Positions 8,752 to 17,538 of a stretch of DNA of 64,000 bases are shown here, piece after piece (position 1 is the first letter of the stretch; every line of letters begins with the position of its first letter). The notes under the pieces are model-generated. The model did no database searches. It saw nothing but the letters and a program-made list of their open reading frames with translations, and had not been told where the DNA came from. The stretch spans positions 1,441,001-1,505,000 of the forward strand of contig NZ_CP091716.1 in the NCBI RefSeq assembly GCF_022009635.1, written 5' to 3'. Source of the DNA: Variovorax paradoxus (lineage in GTDB: Bacteria > Pseudomonadota > Gammaproteobacteria > Burkholderiales > Burkholderiaceae_C). A program made the position numbers and the translations under genes.

Positions 8752-10887
8752 TTACTCGGATTGATTGAGGCTGGCGAAATCGGCGCCGCGCTCGACCAGC
8801 TGCACCAGCAGTGGCGAGGGCTTCCAGAAGATCGGGTCTTCCTTCGCGAATTCCTGGATGTCGGCCAGCACCTTGGGCAGGCCCACGGTGTCGGCGTACT
8901 TCATCGGGCCGCCGCGGTGGCGCGGGAAGCCGTAGCCGTAGAGGAAGGTCACGTCCACGTCGAGCGGGCGCAGCGCGATGCGCTGGAGCACGACGTTGGC
9001 GCCTTCGTTGATCATCGCGGCCATGTAGCGGCGCATGATTTCTTCCTCGGTGAAGGCGCGCGGCTTGATGCCGGCGCGCTCGCGCTCGGCGTCGATGATG
9101 GCCAGCACCTCGGGGTCGGGCACGCCGGTGCGCGCGCCTTCGGGGTACAGGTAGTAGCCGCGCTGCGTCTTCTGGCCGAACCAGCCGCGTTCGCAGATGC
9201 GGTCGGCCACCTGCACGTAGCGCGCCTCGGGGTCGCGCGTGGCGGCCTTGCGCTTGCGCGTGGCCCAGCCGATGTCGCCGCCGGCCAGGTCGGACACCTG
9301 GAACGGGCCCATCGGGTAGCCGAAGTTGCGCACCGCCTCGTCGATCTGGTAGGGCGAGGCGCCGTCTTCCATCATGTGGTCGGCGGCCTGGCGGTACACG
9401 GCCAGGATGCGGTTGCCGATGAAGCCGTCGCACACGCCGGCGCGCACCGGCACCTTCTTGAGCTTTTTCGCCAGCTCGAAGCCGGTGGCGACCACGTCGG
9501 CGCTCACCTTGGCGGGCACCACGATCTCCAGCAGCTTCATGATGTTGGCGGGCGAGAAGAAGTGCAGGCCCACCACGTCCTGCGGACGCGAGATGCTGGC
9601 GGCGATCTCGTCGATGTCCAGGTACGAGGTGTTGGTGGCCAGCACCGCGCCGCGCTTGCACACGCGGTCGAGTTCGGCGAACACGGCCTTCTTGACGCCC
9701 ATTTCCTCGAACACGGCTTCGACCACGATGTCGACGCTGGCGAGTGCGTCGTAGCTGGTCGAGCCCGAGAAGCGCGCCATGACGGCCGCCTTGGCCTCGG
9801 GCGTCAGGCGGCCCTTCTTGATGAGGCCGTCGTACACCTTCTCGACGTTGGCGCGGCCGCGCGCGAGTTGCGTGTCGTCGCGCTCGATCATGGTCACGGG
9901 CATGCCGGCGTCGAGCATGGCCACGGCGATGCCCGCGCCCATGGTGCCGCCGCCGACGATGCCGGCCGACTCCAGCGGGCGCGGCTTGGCCGAACGGGTC
10001 TCGGGCGCCTTGAGCACTTCGCGCTCGGCGAAGAAGGCGTGGATCAGGCCGGCGCGCTGCGGGCTGTCGATGCACTGCAGGAACAGCTTGCGCTCCAGCG
10101 CCATGCCTTCGTCGAAGGGCAGCGTGAGCGCGCCTTCGACGGCCTCGATGATCTTCATCGGCGAGAACAGGCCGCGGCTCTTCTTGGCGGTGTCGGCGCG
10201 CGCGGCTTCGAGGGCGGCGCGGCTGGCTTCCTTGTCGGCCAGCGCGCCGGCGTCGCGGGTGCGGCGCACCGGCGCCTTGGCGGCGACCAGTTCATTCGCA
10301 TAGGCGAGGCCTTCGGCCAGCGCGTCGGCGTCGTTGCCCAGGCGGTCGACGAGGCCCAGCGACAGCGCTTCCTTGGCGCCCGCATGGCGGCCGCTGAGCA
10401 TCAGCTCGAGCGCGGGCTTCACGCCGATGAGGCGCGGCGCGCGCTGCGTGCCGCCCGAGCCGGGCAAGAGGCCCAGCGCCACTTCGGGCAGGCCTAGCTT
10501 GGCGGTGGGCGAGGCGAGGCGGTAGTGGGCCGACAGCGCCACCTCCAGCCCGCCGCCGAGCGCGGCGCCGTGAATGGCGGCGACCACCGGCTTGGTGCAG
10601 TTCTCGATCTTCAGGCAGGCCTCGGGCAGCGAGGGCGGCTGCGGCGTCTTGCCGAATTCGCGGATGTCGGCGCCCGCGATGAAGTTGCGGCCCGCGCCGA
10701 CGATCAGCACCGCCTTGGCGGCGCCGTCGGCCTCGGCCGCGTCGATGGCGGCCACGAGACCGCGGCGCACGTCCACGCCCAGGGCGTTGACGGGCGGGTT
10801 GTCGATGGTCACCACGAAGACGTCGCCTCGACGCTCGAAGGTGACGGGACCGGTGGACGTGGAAGGGCTGGGAGTGGTGGTGGCCAT
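8752..10887 (-). CDS. Bifunctional enoyl-CoA hydratase / 3-hydroxyacyl-CoA dehydrogenase
   Basis: A 711-residue two-domain beta-oxidation enzyme (FadB/FadJ/PimF type). Residues 1-200 are a crotonase domain with [20 protein letters not shown] and [16 protein letters not shown]. From about 295 comes an NAD-binding Rossmann domain ([17 protein letters not shown]) with [19 protein letters not shown], then two C-terminal helical repeats. The start is the ATG giving MATTTPSPS; an upstream in-frame ATG would add 77 residues that read like the divergent promoter. It is first in the catabolic operon, divergent from the LysR gene. Confidence 0.92.
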   Translation of the reverse strand: MATTTPSPSTSTGPVTFERRGDVFVVTIDNPPVNALGVDVRRGLVAAIDAAEADGAAKAVLIVGAGRNFIAGADIREFGKTPQPPSLPEACLKIENCTKPVVAAIHGAALGGGLEVALSAHYRLASPTAKLGLPEVALGLLPGSGGTQRAPRLIGVKPALELMLSGRHAGAKEALSLGLVDRLGNDADALAEGLAYANELVAAKAPVRRTRDAGALADKEASRAALEAARADTAKKSRGLFSPMKIIEAVEGALTLPFDEGMALERKLFLQCIDSPQRAGLIHAFFAEREVLKAPETRSAKPRPLESAGIVGGGTMGAGIAVAMLDAGMPVTMIERDDTQLARGRANVEKVYDGLIKKGRLTPEAKAAVMARFSGSTSYDALASVDIVVEAVFEEMGVKKAVFAELDRVCKRGAVLATNTSYLDIDEIAASISRPQDVVGLHFFSPANIMKLLEIVVPAKVSADVVATGFELAKKLKKVPVRAGVCDGFIGNRILAVYRQAADHMMEDGASPYQIDEAVRNFGYPMGPFQVSDLAGGDIGWATRKRKAATRDPEARYVQVADRICERGWFGQKTQRGYYLYPEGARTGVPDPEVLAIIDAERERAGIKPRAFTEEEIMRRYMAAMINEGANVVLQRIALRPLDVDVTFLYGYGFPRHRGGPMKYADTVGLPKVLADIQEFAKEDPIFWKPSPLLVQLVERGADFASLNQSE

Positions 10888-10969
10888 GTGCTTGCTTGTC
10901 TCTTGCGTTGCGAACCGGCGGGTTCGAGGCTCTGGGGTGAACCCGGCATTCTTGGCCGCTATTGCGGCT

Positions 10970-11016
10970 TTGACAATTGCATAGGCGGTTGACAGACTGT
11001 CAAAGGATTTTTGACA
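10970..11016. promoter_or_regulatory. Divergent promoter region with LysR-type operator candidate
   Basis: The 139-base gap between the beta-oxidation operon and the LysR gene holds three TTGACA hexamers on the plus strand at 10970, 10989 and 11011. The middle one forms a perfect inverted repeat TTGACAG-A-CTGTCAA (10989-11003). LysR proteins typically bind T-N11-A dyads in such divergent regions, so this is a likely regulator site. No complete -35/-10 pair could be assigned to either gene. Confidence 0.5.
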
Positions 11017-11026
11017 CAATCGGTGC

Positions 11027-11920
11027 ATGGACCTGCAATCGCTCACCCTGCTGGTGGAAATCCTCGATGCCGGCAACCTGAGCGCGGCCGCCCGCCGGCT
11101 CAAGATGACCCGCGCCAACGTCAGCTACCACCTGAACCAGCTGGAGCGCTCGGTGGGCGCGCAACTGGTGCGGCGCACCACCCGGCGCGCCGAGCCGACC
11201 GAAATCGGCCTGCGGCTCTACCAGCACGGCGTGGCGATCCAGGGCGAGCTGCTGGCGGCGCGCGAATCTGTCACCACGCTGGGCCAGGGCCTGCAGGGCC
11301 GCGTGCGGCTGAGCGTGCCCAGCGGCTACGGGCAACTGGTCATGGCCGACTGGCTGATCGACTTCAAGCGCCAGTACCCCGGCATCGTGCTCGACGTGGT
11401 GTTCGAGAACCGCATCGAAGACCTGCTGCGCGACGAGGTCGACATCGCCATCCGCGTGATCCCCGAGCCGCCGCAGAACCTGGTGGCGCGCGAGATGGGC
11501 CCGGTGCGCTACGTGGCCTGCGCGTCGGCCGACTACGCGGCGCGGCACCCGTTGCCGGTGCAGCTCGACGCGCTGCAGGGCGCGCCGGTGGTGACGGCGG
11601 CCGTCATCGGCCGGCAGCTGCGCGTGTCGGCCTACCAGGGCGAGACCCGGCGCGAGGTGATCCTGGAGCCGACGCTGATTTCAGAGAACTTTCTGTTCCT
11701 GCGCCAGGCCATCCTCGCCGGCCTGGGCATCGGCCTCGTGCCCGACTACGTGGTGCAGGAGGACGTGCGCAAGGGCGACGTCGCGACCACGCTCGACGAC
11801 TGGCGCCTGTCGATCTTCGGCACGCAGATGTTCATGCTCTACATGCCGAACCGCCAGCACACGCGGGCGATCCGGACGTTCATCGACTTCGTGCTGGAGC
11901 GGGTGCGGGTGCCACAGTAA
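11027..11920 (+). CDS. LysR family transcriptional regulator
   Basis: A 297-residue LysR protein. Residues 1-60 are the winged helix-turn-helix (LVEILDAGNLSAAARRLKMT, then VSYHLNQLERSVGAQLVRRT). An effector-binding domain of two periplasmic-binding-like lobes follows (VRLSVPSGYGQLVMADWL). It is transcribed away from the acyl-CoA operon across 139 bases that hold a dyad. By the usual LysR arrangement it probably controls that operon and itself, with an acid or its CoA ester as inducer. The ribosome-binding site is weak. Confidence 0.9.
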   Translation: MDLQSLTLLVEILDAGNLSAAARRLKMTRANVSYHLNQLERSVGAQLVRRTTRRAEPTEIGLRLYQHGVAIQGELLAARESVTTLGQGLQGRVRLSVPSGYGQLVMADWLIDFKRQYPGIVLDVVFENRIEDLLRDEVDIAIRVIPEPPQNLVAREMGPVRYVACASADYAARHPLPVQLDALQGAPVVTAAVIGRQLRVSAYQGETRREVILEPTLISENFLFLRQAILAGLGIGLVPDYVVQEDVRKGDVATTLDDWRLSIFGTQMFMLYMPNRQHTRAIRTFIDFVLERVRVPQ

Positions 11921-11948
11921 AGCCGTGACACTGGCACCTGCCCTGGGC

Positions 11949-13304
11949 TCAGGGAACTGTGCGGTAGGTGGTGCGCTGCGACGTGCCCTGGCCTGTGGTG
12001 ATGACCAGGCGGCCGTTGATGGCGGCCATGCCGGGAGCGTCGGGGGTCGTGAAAGAGCGGGTGCGCTCCTGCTGCCAGTTGGCCAAGTCCGTGGTCGACA
12101 CGACGTTCTGCTCCGGGCTGCTGACACTCGAGTTGGACGTTGGGCTGATGAACAACCGGCCATCGAGCACCGCGCAGTGCAGGCTGCCCTTGGGGAAGGT
12201 CGCAGGGAGTCCGCCAGCGATGGCGAAGGTGGCGCCGTCGGTGGAGGTGGCTACCTTGTCGCCCACCAGCAGCAGCGAACCCTTCCAGTTCAGCGCGCAG
12301 GTCGGCTTGCCGAGTTCCGCGGGCAGGCTGGGGGACACCTGCGTCCAGTTGACGCCGTCGTTGTCGGATCTCCACACGTTCCGCATGATGCCGGCCATGG
12401 TGCGGCCGGCCACGACATAGAGGGCATTGCCGACTTTGGCCATCACATGGTCCGCGACGCCAGGGAATTCGGCGGCGGCCGTTTTTTGTGACCAGTCGGT
12501 GCCGTCGAATTTCCAGACGTGGTTCTGGTAGGCGCTGCTGCCGCCTGCCTGTCCGCCGCTCAGGTAGATCGCGTTGTCATCGTTGGCGAGCGCGAAATTC
12601 CGCGTCAGCGGCGGTACCTGTGCGGTGGTCATCTTGGTCCAGGTGCTGCCGATGTCGCTGGAGGTCCAGGTCTCCATCACGTTGGTGTAGAAGCCCGCCG
12701 TCACCACATACGGAACGCCGCCGCGGGAACTCAGAGCGAAGTCACTGAGAAAGCCGGGCGTCGTCTGCGCCGGCTCCCAGCGGGAGTAATGCAGCGAAGC
12801 GGGGTCGATCACCGTGATCTTGTAAGGCAGTTGCCACGGAGAGCCCTCCACGGGCTGTGAGCAGACCAACGGGTTGGCGTCGTAGCAGGCGCGAATCTCG
12901 AAGTTGCCCGTATGGACGCCGGGCGCCAGCGCCGCATTCGTGTTCAGCAGGGCCACGTACTTGAGCCCGCTGCTCGAGATCTTGATGTCGGTGTTGATCA
13001 CGCCCTTGGGCTCGATGATGCCCACGTTCACCGGAGCCGAGATAACCTTGGTCGACGTCGCGATGACGCTGAAGCTCTTGGACGTGTTGGGAAGTACCGT
13101 GAGTTCGACCGTCGAGGGATCGAAGGTCAGCCAGGCTCCGGCAGGGTTTCCGGCCGGCGGTGCGGTGCCGCCTGCCGGGGGCAGTGCCAGCCCGGGGAAT
13201 CCTCCGCCTCCGCCACCTCCGCCACCACCACCGCCGCATGAAGCGATGAGACAGGACAGGACGAGCACGCCCAACGAGGCGGCATGGCGCTTCTTCATTT
13301 GCAT
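11949..13304 (-). CDS. Lipoprotein with Kelch/BNR-like beta-propeller
   Basis: A 451-residue predicted outer-surface lipoprotein. The signal ends in a lipobox LSCLIASC followed by twelve glycines, then a proline/alanine-rich linker. Residues about 60-170 look like an immunoglobulin-like strand domain. The rest shows repeated blade-like units with Gly-Gly and Trp pairs (IYLSGGQAGGS, LYVVAGRTMAG, TWTSSDIGSTWTKM), as in Kelch or BNR propellers. No catalytic residues were recognised, so its role (binding or structural) is unknown. An alternative ATG two codons later is equally possible. It converges with the LysR gene. Confidence 0.7.
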   Translation of the reverse strand: MQMKKRHAASLGVLVLSCLIASCGGGGGGGGGGGGFPGLALPPAGGTAPPAGNPAGAWLTFDPSTVELTVLPNTSKSFSVIATSTKVISAPVNVGIIEPKGVINTDIKISSSGLKYVALLNTNAALAPGVHTGNFEIRACYDANPLVCSQPVEGSPWQLPYKITVIDPASLHYSRWEPAQTTPGFLSDFALSSRGGVPYVVTAGFYTNVMETWTSSDIGSTWTKMTTAQVPPLTRNFALANDDNAIYLSGGQAGGSSAYQNHVWKFDGTDWSQKTAAAEFPGVADHVMAKVGNALYVVAGRTMAGIMRNVWRSDNDGVNWTQVSPSLPAELGKPTCALNWKGSLLLVGDKVATSTDGATFAIAGGLPATFPKGSLHCAVLDGRLFISPTSNSSVSSPEQNVVSTTDLANWQQERTRSFTTPDAPGMAAINGRLVITTGQGTSQRTTYRTVP

Positions 13305-13578
13305 TTACCTTTGCGAGATTGATCGAAACCGGGACGCCGGTCACAGACCAACCTCCTCCCTCGCCGCAACGGCATGCTCGCACTCTCCACCTCTGCGGGG
13401 GAACTGGCGTATCCCGTGCACCCCCTCAGATGCCCGGGACTGGCGGCTCGTCTGTCAGACAGACATTGGCCGCGCTACATGTCGATACAGCGCGGGCATC
13501 GTAATCAGCCGATCCGGGAAAGACAAGAGCGAAAGCCCGCCGAGTGCCGCGCAGAGCGAGAAGGGCTGGAGATGCGGG

Positions 13579-15066
13579 CTACGCCCGCCGCCGATCCCCC
13601 GGCGTGCCTTCGTAGTGCCGCGCCTTGTCGACATACATCGCGCGGTCCGCGCGCTGCAGCGCCGATTCGAGCGATTCGCCCGCGTGGCAGGTCGCCAGCC
13701 CGATGGCCAGGCTCAGGGCGTGGCCGCTCTGCCCGGCGTGGAACTGGTTGTTCATTTCCAGCAGCGTGAGGATGCGCTCGCGCATGGCCTCGGCGCCGCG
13801 CTCGTCGGTCATGGGCAGCAGCACTGCGAACTCGTCGCCGCCGATGCGCGCGGGCCAGGCCGGCGGGTCGACGGCCTTGTCGAGCACTTCGCCCATGCGG
13901 CGCAGCAGCGAGTCGCCGGCGGCGTGGCCTTCCTGGTCGTTGAGCTGCTTCAGGCCGTTCAGGTCGATGGCCACGATCGACACCGGCCACGGGCCCTTGC
14001 GCGCGAGGCGGGTGAGCTCCTCGGTGAAGTAGGTGCGGTTGCACAGCTGCGTGAGCACGTCGTGCTTGCCCAGGTATTCGAGGTAGGCCTCGGCCTTCTT
14101 GCGCGCGGTGATGTCGACCAGCGACACCAGCACCAGGTCCCAGGTGTCGAGCCGGTCGTCCTGCACCGCGAACTGCATGTGGATGTTCAGCACCTCGCCC
14201 GACAGCGAGTAGTTGAGCACCTCGCGGTGCTGCACCGTCTTGCCGTTCCACAGGTCCTGCAGCTGCTCGGCGAAGGACTCGCGCATCTCGTCGCGGAAGA
14301 TGCGCGAGAGGCTGCCCAGCAGGGTCTGCAGGTCGGGCGCGCCGAACATGCGCAGCGTCTCGCGGTTGACGTCGATGACGCGGATCTCCTGCATGCAGCG
14401 CGTCACGAACTCCGGGTGCACCTTGATGAAGGTGGCGAAGTCGGTGATGCCGCGCGCGCGGATGCTCTCGAGCAGCGTGCGCACGGCGCTGAAGTCTTCC
14501 ACCCACAGCGACACCGGCGAGCGCTCGAACAGGCTGCGCGCATAGGTGGCGCTCTCGTCGCGCAGGCGCTGGGCGGCCACGCGCTCGGTCACGTCGTCGA
14601 GCGAGACCAGCACGCGCTCCCAGGTGCCTTCGTGGCCGGGCAGCACGCGGGCGCGCACGCGCACGTCGAGCCGCCGGCCGTCCAGGGCGTAGTTGACGGT
14701 CTCGCTCTCGAAGGTGAGCTGGCCGCGCCAGAGCTGGTCGAGCTCGTGCACCACGGTGGCCGACATGTCGCCTCGGAACACGCGGTCCAGCGAGTCGAGC
14801 AGGGTCTGCTGGCTGTCGGCGGCAAAGAGCTTCAGGGTGTGCTGGTTGACCCGCAGCACCTTCAGCAGCGCCATGCACTCGCTCACGCGGCGCGGGTCTT
14901 CGGACAGGTAGGCGACCAGGTCGGTGACGCCCTCGGCGCGCCAGCCGTCGAGCTTGCGCTTGAGGCCGCTGTAGTCTTCGATCCAGAGGGAGACGGGCGC
15001 CAGGTCGAACATGGCGTCGAGGTCGGATGACGGGGAAATGTCGGACGCGGCGGCGGTCAGGGCCAT
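13579..15066 (-). CDS. Diguanylate cyclase with two tandem PAS-like sensor modules
   Basis: A 495-residue protein ending in a GGDEF domain that would make cyclic di-GMP. The active-site loop reads RIGGDEFAVLLP and the domain starts at LGKHDVLTQLCNRTYF. No RxxD inhibitory site precedes the GGDEF, so feedback inhibition may be absent. The first 320 residues are two copies of a module of about 140 residues, each beginning APVSLWIEDYS or SPVSLWVEDFS and ending VSLDDVTERVA or VSLVDITARKK, as in PAS/PAC units. No membrane segment is seen, so it probably acts in the cytoplasm. Confidence 0.88.
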   Translation of the reverse strand: MALTAAASDISPSSDLDAMFDLAPVSLWIEDYSGLKRKLDGWRAEGVTDLVAYLSEDPRRVSECMALLKVLRVNQHTLKLFAADSQQTLLDSLDRVFRGDMSATVVHELDQLWRGQLTFESETVNYALDGRRLDVRVRARVLPGHEGTWERVLVSLDDVTERVAAQRLRDESATYARSLFERSPVSLWVEDFSAVRTLLESIRARGITDFATFIKVHPEFVTRCMQEIRVIDVNRETLRMFGAPDLQTLLGSLSRIFRDEMRESFAEQLQDLWNGKTVQHREVLNYSLSGEVLNIHMQFAVQDDRLDTWDLVLVSLVDITARKKAEAYLEYLGKHDVLTQLCNRTYFTEELTRLARKGPWPVSIVAIDLNGLKQLNDQEGHAAGDSLLRRMGEVLDKAVDPPAWPARIGGDEFAVLLPMTDERGAEAMRERILTLLEMNNQFHAGQSGHALSLAIGLATCHAGESLESALQRADRAMYVDKARHYEGTPGDRRRA

Positions 15067-15155
15067 CGATGGGCTTTCGGAAAAGCAGCTGCAGCCGAGG
15101 CTGGCGGGCTGCCGTCAGATTGGGGACTTAATTATTACCCGGCAGGGCGAAGGGT

Positions 15156-15758
15156 TTAGCGGCTGTAGAGGCCCACCACGCTCTGTCCGCCCAGCGCATG
15201 GCCCTTGAGCGCGGCCAGCAGGGCGTCGCGTGCCAGGCCGGTCGGCAGGGCACCCGGCGCGAGGTCGGAAGCGATGACGGTCAGGACATAGTGGTGCGGC
15301 CGGTCGCCCACCGGCGGGCACATGCCGCGGTAGACCGGCGCGCCGGCCACGTTCGGGCCCATGGTGAAGTTGAAGTTCGTGCCCGCCTGGCCTTCGCCCG
15401 TCTTCAGCTCGCCGCGCTCGGCCGCGATGTTGTAGGCCACCCAGTGCGACACGCCCAGGCCGGCCGCGCCGTCCGGGTCGAACACCAGCACCGCGACCGA
15501 CCGGGTCTTGGGCGGCAGGTTGCTCCAGGCCACCGGCGGCGAGATGTTCTTGCCGCCGCATTCGCCCGCGCCGGCGTGCTCGGCCGGGATGGTGCCGTTG
15601 TCGGCGAAGGCGCTGGAGCCGACGCGCATGCCGGTGTAGGCCTTGCCGCCGGTGCCCGAACCGCCCGACATGCCGGCGCAGCCCGCCAGCAGGCCCGCGA
15701 GGGCGAGCGCCGCCGCCGGCAATGCGAGGGAACGAGGGAGCTTGTTGTTGTCGCGCAT
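15156..15758 (-). CDS. YbhB/YbcL-type (PEBP-like) lipoprotein
   Basis: A 200-residue protein of the phosphatidylethanolamine-binding (Raf kinase inhibitor-like) family. The core contains NISPPVAWSNLPPKTRSVAV, VFDPDGAAGLGVSHWVAYNI, YRGMCPPVGDRPHHYVLTV, which form the conserved anion pocket. An N-terminal hydrophobic stretch ends in LAGLLAGC (C27), a lipobox, so it is probably anchored in the periplasm. The ATG chosen gives a proper signal peptide; longer upstream frames would overlap the Rieske gene. Function of bacterial members is poorly known. Confidence 0.85.
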   Translation of the reverse strand: MRDNNKLPRSLALPAAALALAGLLAGCAGMSGGSGTGGKAYTGMRVGSSAFADNGTIPAEHAGAGECGGKNISPPVAWSNLPPKTRSVAVLVFDPDGAAGLGVSHWVAYNIAAERGELKTGEGQAGTNFNFTMGPNVAGAPVYRGMCPPVGDRPHHYVLTVIASDLAPGALPTGLARDALLAALKGHALGGQSVVGLYSR

Positions 15759-15790
15759 GGTTTTCTCCTGTCTGAAGAATGTTGCTGTGT

Positions 15791-16150
15791 TCACCCGGCC
15801 TGGCCCGGCCAGATGCTGCCGTCGGCCTTTTCGTGCACCGTCAGCGGCGTGAGTCGCGCGCCGCGGCACGGGCCGCCGACGCACTTGCCGGTGTCGGGCT
15901 CGAAGATCGCGCCGTGCCGCGCGCACATCAGGAAGCGGCCCGAGCTTTCGATGATCTGCCCTTCGAAGTCGAGCGGTCCACCGGCATGGGGGCACTGGTT
16001 GATGTAGGCGTACACCGCGCCGTGCCAGCGCACCGCGAAGGCGGGGGCGCCGTTGGGTGCGGAGAACTTGACCGCGATGCGGTCCTCGGCAAGCGTGGTG
16101 GAAATCGGCGCGGGGGCCAGTGTTGTCGTTGTCGTGGGGTCGTCGGTCAT
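15791..16150 (-). CDS. Rieske [2Fe-2S] ferredoxin-like protein
   Basis: A 119-residue single-domain Rieske protein. Cluster ligands are visible as CPH (C53, H55) and CARH (C76, H79), with the standard spacing. The length matches soluble Rieske ferredoxins that pass electrons to oxygenases, but no oxygenase or reductase gene is adjacent. It is 32 bases upstream of the YbhB-like lipoprotein on the same strand and divergent from the radical SAM gene. Partner unknown. Confidence 0.88.
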   Translation of the reverse strand: MTDDPTTTTTLAPAPISTTLAEDRIAVKFSAPNGAPAFAVRWHGAVYAYINQCPHAGGPLDFEGQIIESSGRFLMCARHGAIFEPDTGKCVGGPCRGARLTPLTVHEKADGSIWPGQAG

Positions 16151-16279
16151 CTGGCAGCGAGGGTAGCCAAGGTTCGAAGGGGGCGCAACGGCGTCGCGGC
16201 GCGGGAGGGGCGCTTACAAATCGCAGCCTGACAGGACGGCCGATGACTGTATATTCATACAGTAATTCCGAGGCCTCCC

Positions 16280-17533
16280 GTGGACATCCAACGCAAACTC
16301 GCCATCCTGGCCGACGCCGCCAAGTACGACGCCTCGTGCGCATCGAGCGGCTCGCAGCCGCGCGACTCGGTGGGCGGCCGGGGCATCGGCTCCACCGAGG
16401 GCGCGGGCATCTGCCACAGCTACGCGCCGGACGGCCGCTGCATCTCGCTGCTGAAGGTGCTGCTGACCAACCACTGCCAGTACGACTGCCTGTATTGCGT
16501 CAACCGCGCGTCGAGCAACGTGCCGCGTGCGCGCTTTCGCGTCGAAGAGGTGGTGCAGCTCACGCTCGACTTCTACCGGCGCAACTGCATCGAAGGCCTG
16601 TTCCTCTCGAGCGGCATCGTCAAGTCGCCCGACCACACCATGGAGCAGGTGGTCGAGGTGGCGCGCGTGCTGCGCGAGGAGCACGACTTTCGCGGCTACA
16701 TCCACCTGAAGACCATTCCCGACGCCAGCGACGAGCTGCTGGCGCGCGCCGGCCGTTATGCCGACCGGCTCAGCATCAATGTCGAGCTGCCCACCACCGA
16801 GGGCCTGCGGGCGCTGGCGCCCGAGAAGAACGAAAGCGCCATCCGCCGTTCCATGGCGCGGCTGCGCCTGCGCATCGACGACACGCGCGAGGAAGCGCGC
16901 CGCGTGGTGCCCATCCGCGCGCTGCCCGGCGCGGCGCCCGTTGCGGCCAGACCGCCGCCCTTCGCGCCGGCCGGCCAGAGCACGCAGATGATCGTGGGCG
17001 CCGACGCCACCGACGACCGCCACATCCTCGCGTCGAGCGCCACGCTGTACGGCGCCTACAAGCTCAAGCGGGTGTACTACTCGGCCTTCAGCCCCATCCC
17101 CGATGCGGCCCGCGCGCTGCCGCTGGTGGCGCCGCCGCTGATGCGCGAGCACCGGCTCTACCAGGCCGACTGGCTCATGCGCTTCTACGGCTTCGAGCAC
17201 CAGGAGATCGTGGCCGCGCCCGACGGCCTGCTGCGGCTGGACGTCGATCCCAAACTGGCCTGGGCGCTGGCGCATGCCGAGCGTTTTCCCGTCGACCTGA
17301 ACCATGCCCCGCGCGAAATGCTGCTGCGCGTGCCGGGCCTGGGCGTGAAGGCGGTCGAGCGCCTCCTGCAGGCGCGCCGCGTGCGCAGGGTGCGCGCCGA
17401 CGATCTGCGCCGGCTGCATGTGCCTTCGCGCAAGGTGTTGCCCTTCGTGGTGGCCGACGGGCACCGGCCGGCGGCCGGCGCCATGGCCGCCGCCGTTCCC
17501 GTGGCAACGCCGGCGCAGGCTGCGCTGTTCTGA
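16280..17533 (+). CDS. Radical SAM protein, putative DNA modification/repair
   Basis: A 417-residue radical SAM enzyme. The 4Fe-4S cysteines are C66, C70 and C73 in NHCQYDCLYC. A helix-hairpin-helix-like element lies near the C-terminus (PREMLLRVPGLGVKAVERLL), a DNA-contacting motif. The N-terminus MDIQRKLAILADAAKYDASC is typical of the family annotated as putative DNA modification/repair radical SAM protein. It is 5 bases from a UdgX-type gene, its standard partner, implying a shared role in DNA damage handling. Its reaction is not established. Confidence 0.88.
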   Translation: MDIQRKLAILADAAKYDASCASSGSQPRDSVGGRGIGSTEGAGICHSYAPDGRCISLLKVLLTNHCQYDCLYCVNRASSNVPRARFRVEEVVQLTLDFYRRNCIEGLFLSSGIVKSPDHTMEQVVEVARVLREEHDFRGYIHLKTIPDASDELLARAGRYADRLSINVELPTTEGLRALAPEKNESAIRRSMARLRLRIDDTREEARRVVPIRALPGAAPVAARPPPFAPAGQSTQMIVGADATDDRHILASSATLYGAYKLKRVYYSAFSPIPDAARALPLVAPPLMREHRLYQADWLMRFYGFEHQEIVAAPDGLLRLDVDPKLAWALAHAERFPVDLNHAPREMLLRVPGLGVKAVERLLQARRVRRVRADDLRRLHVPSRKVLPFVVADGHRPAAGAMAAAVPVATPAQAALF

Positions 17534-17538
17534 GCCCC

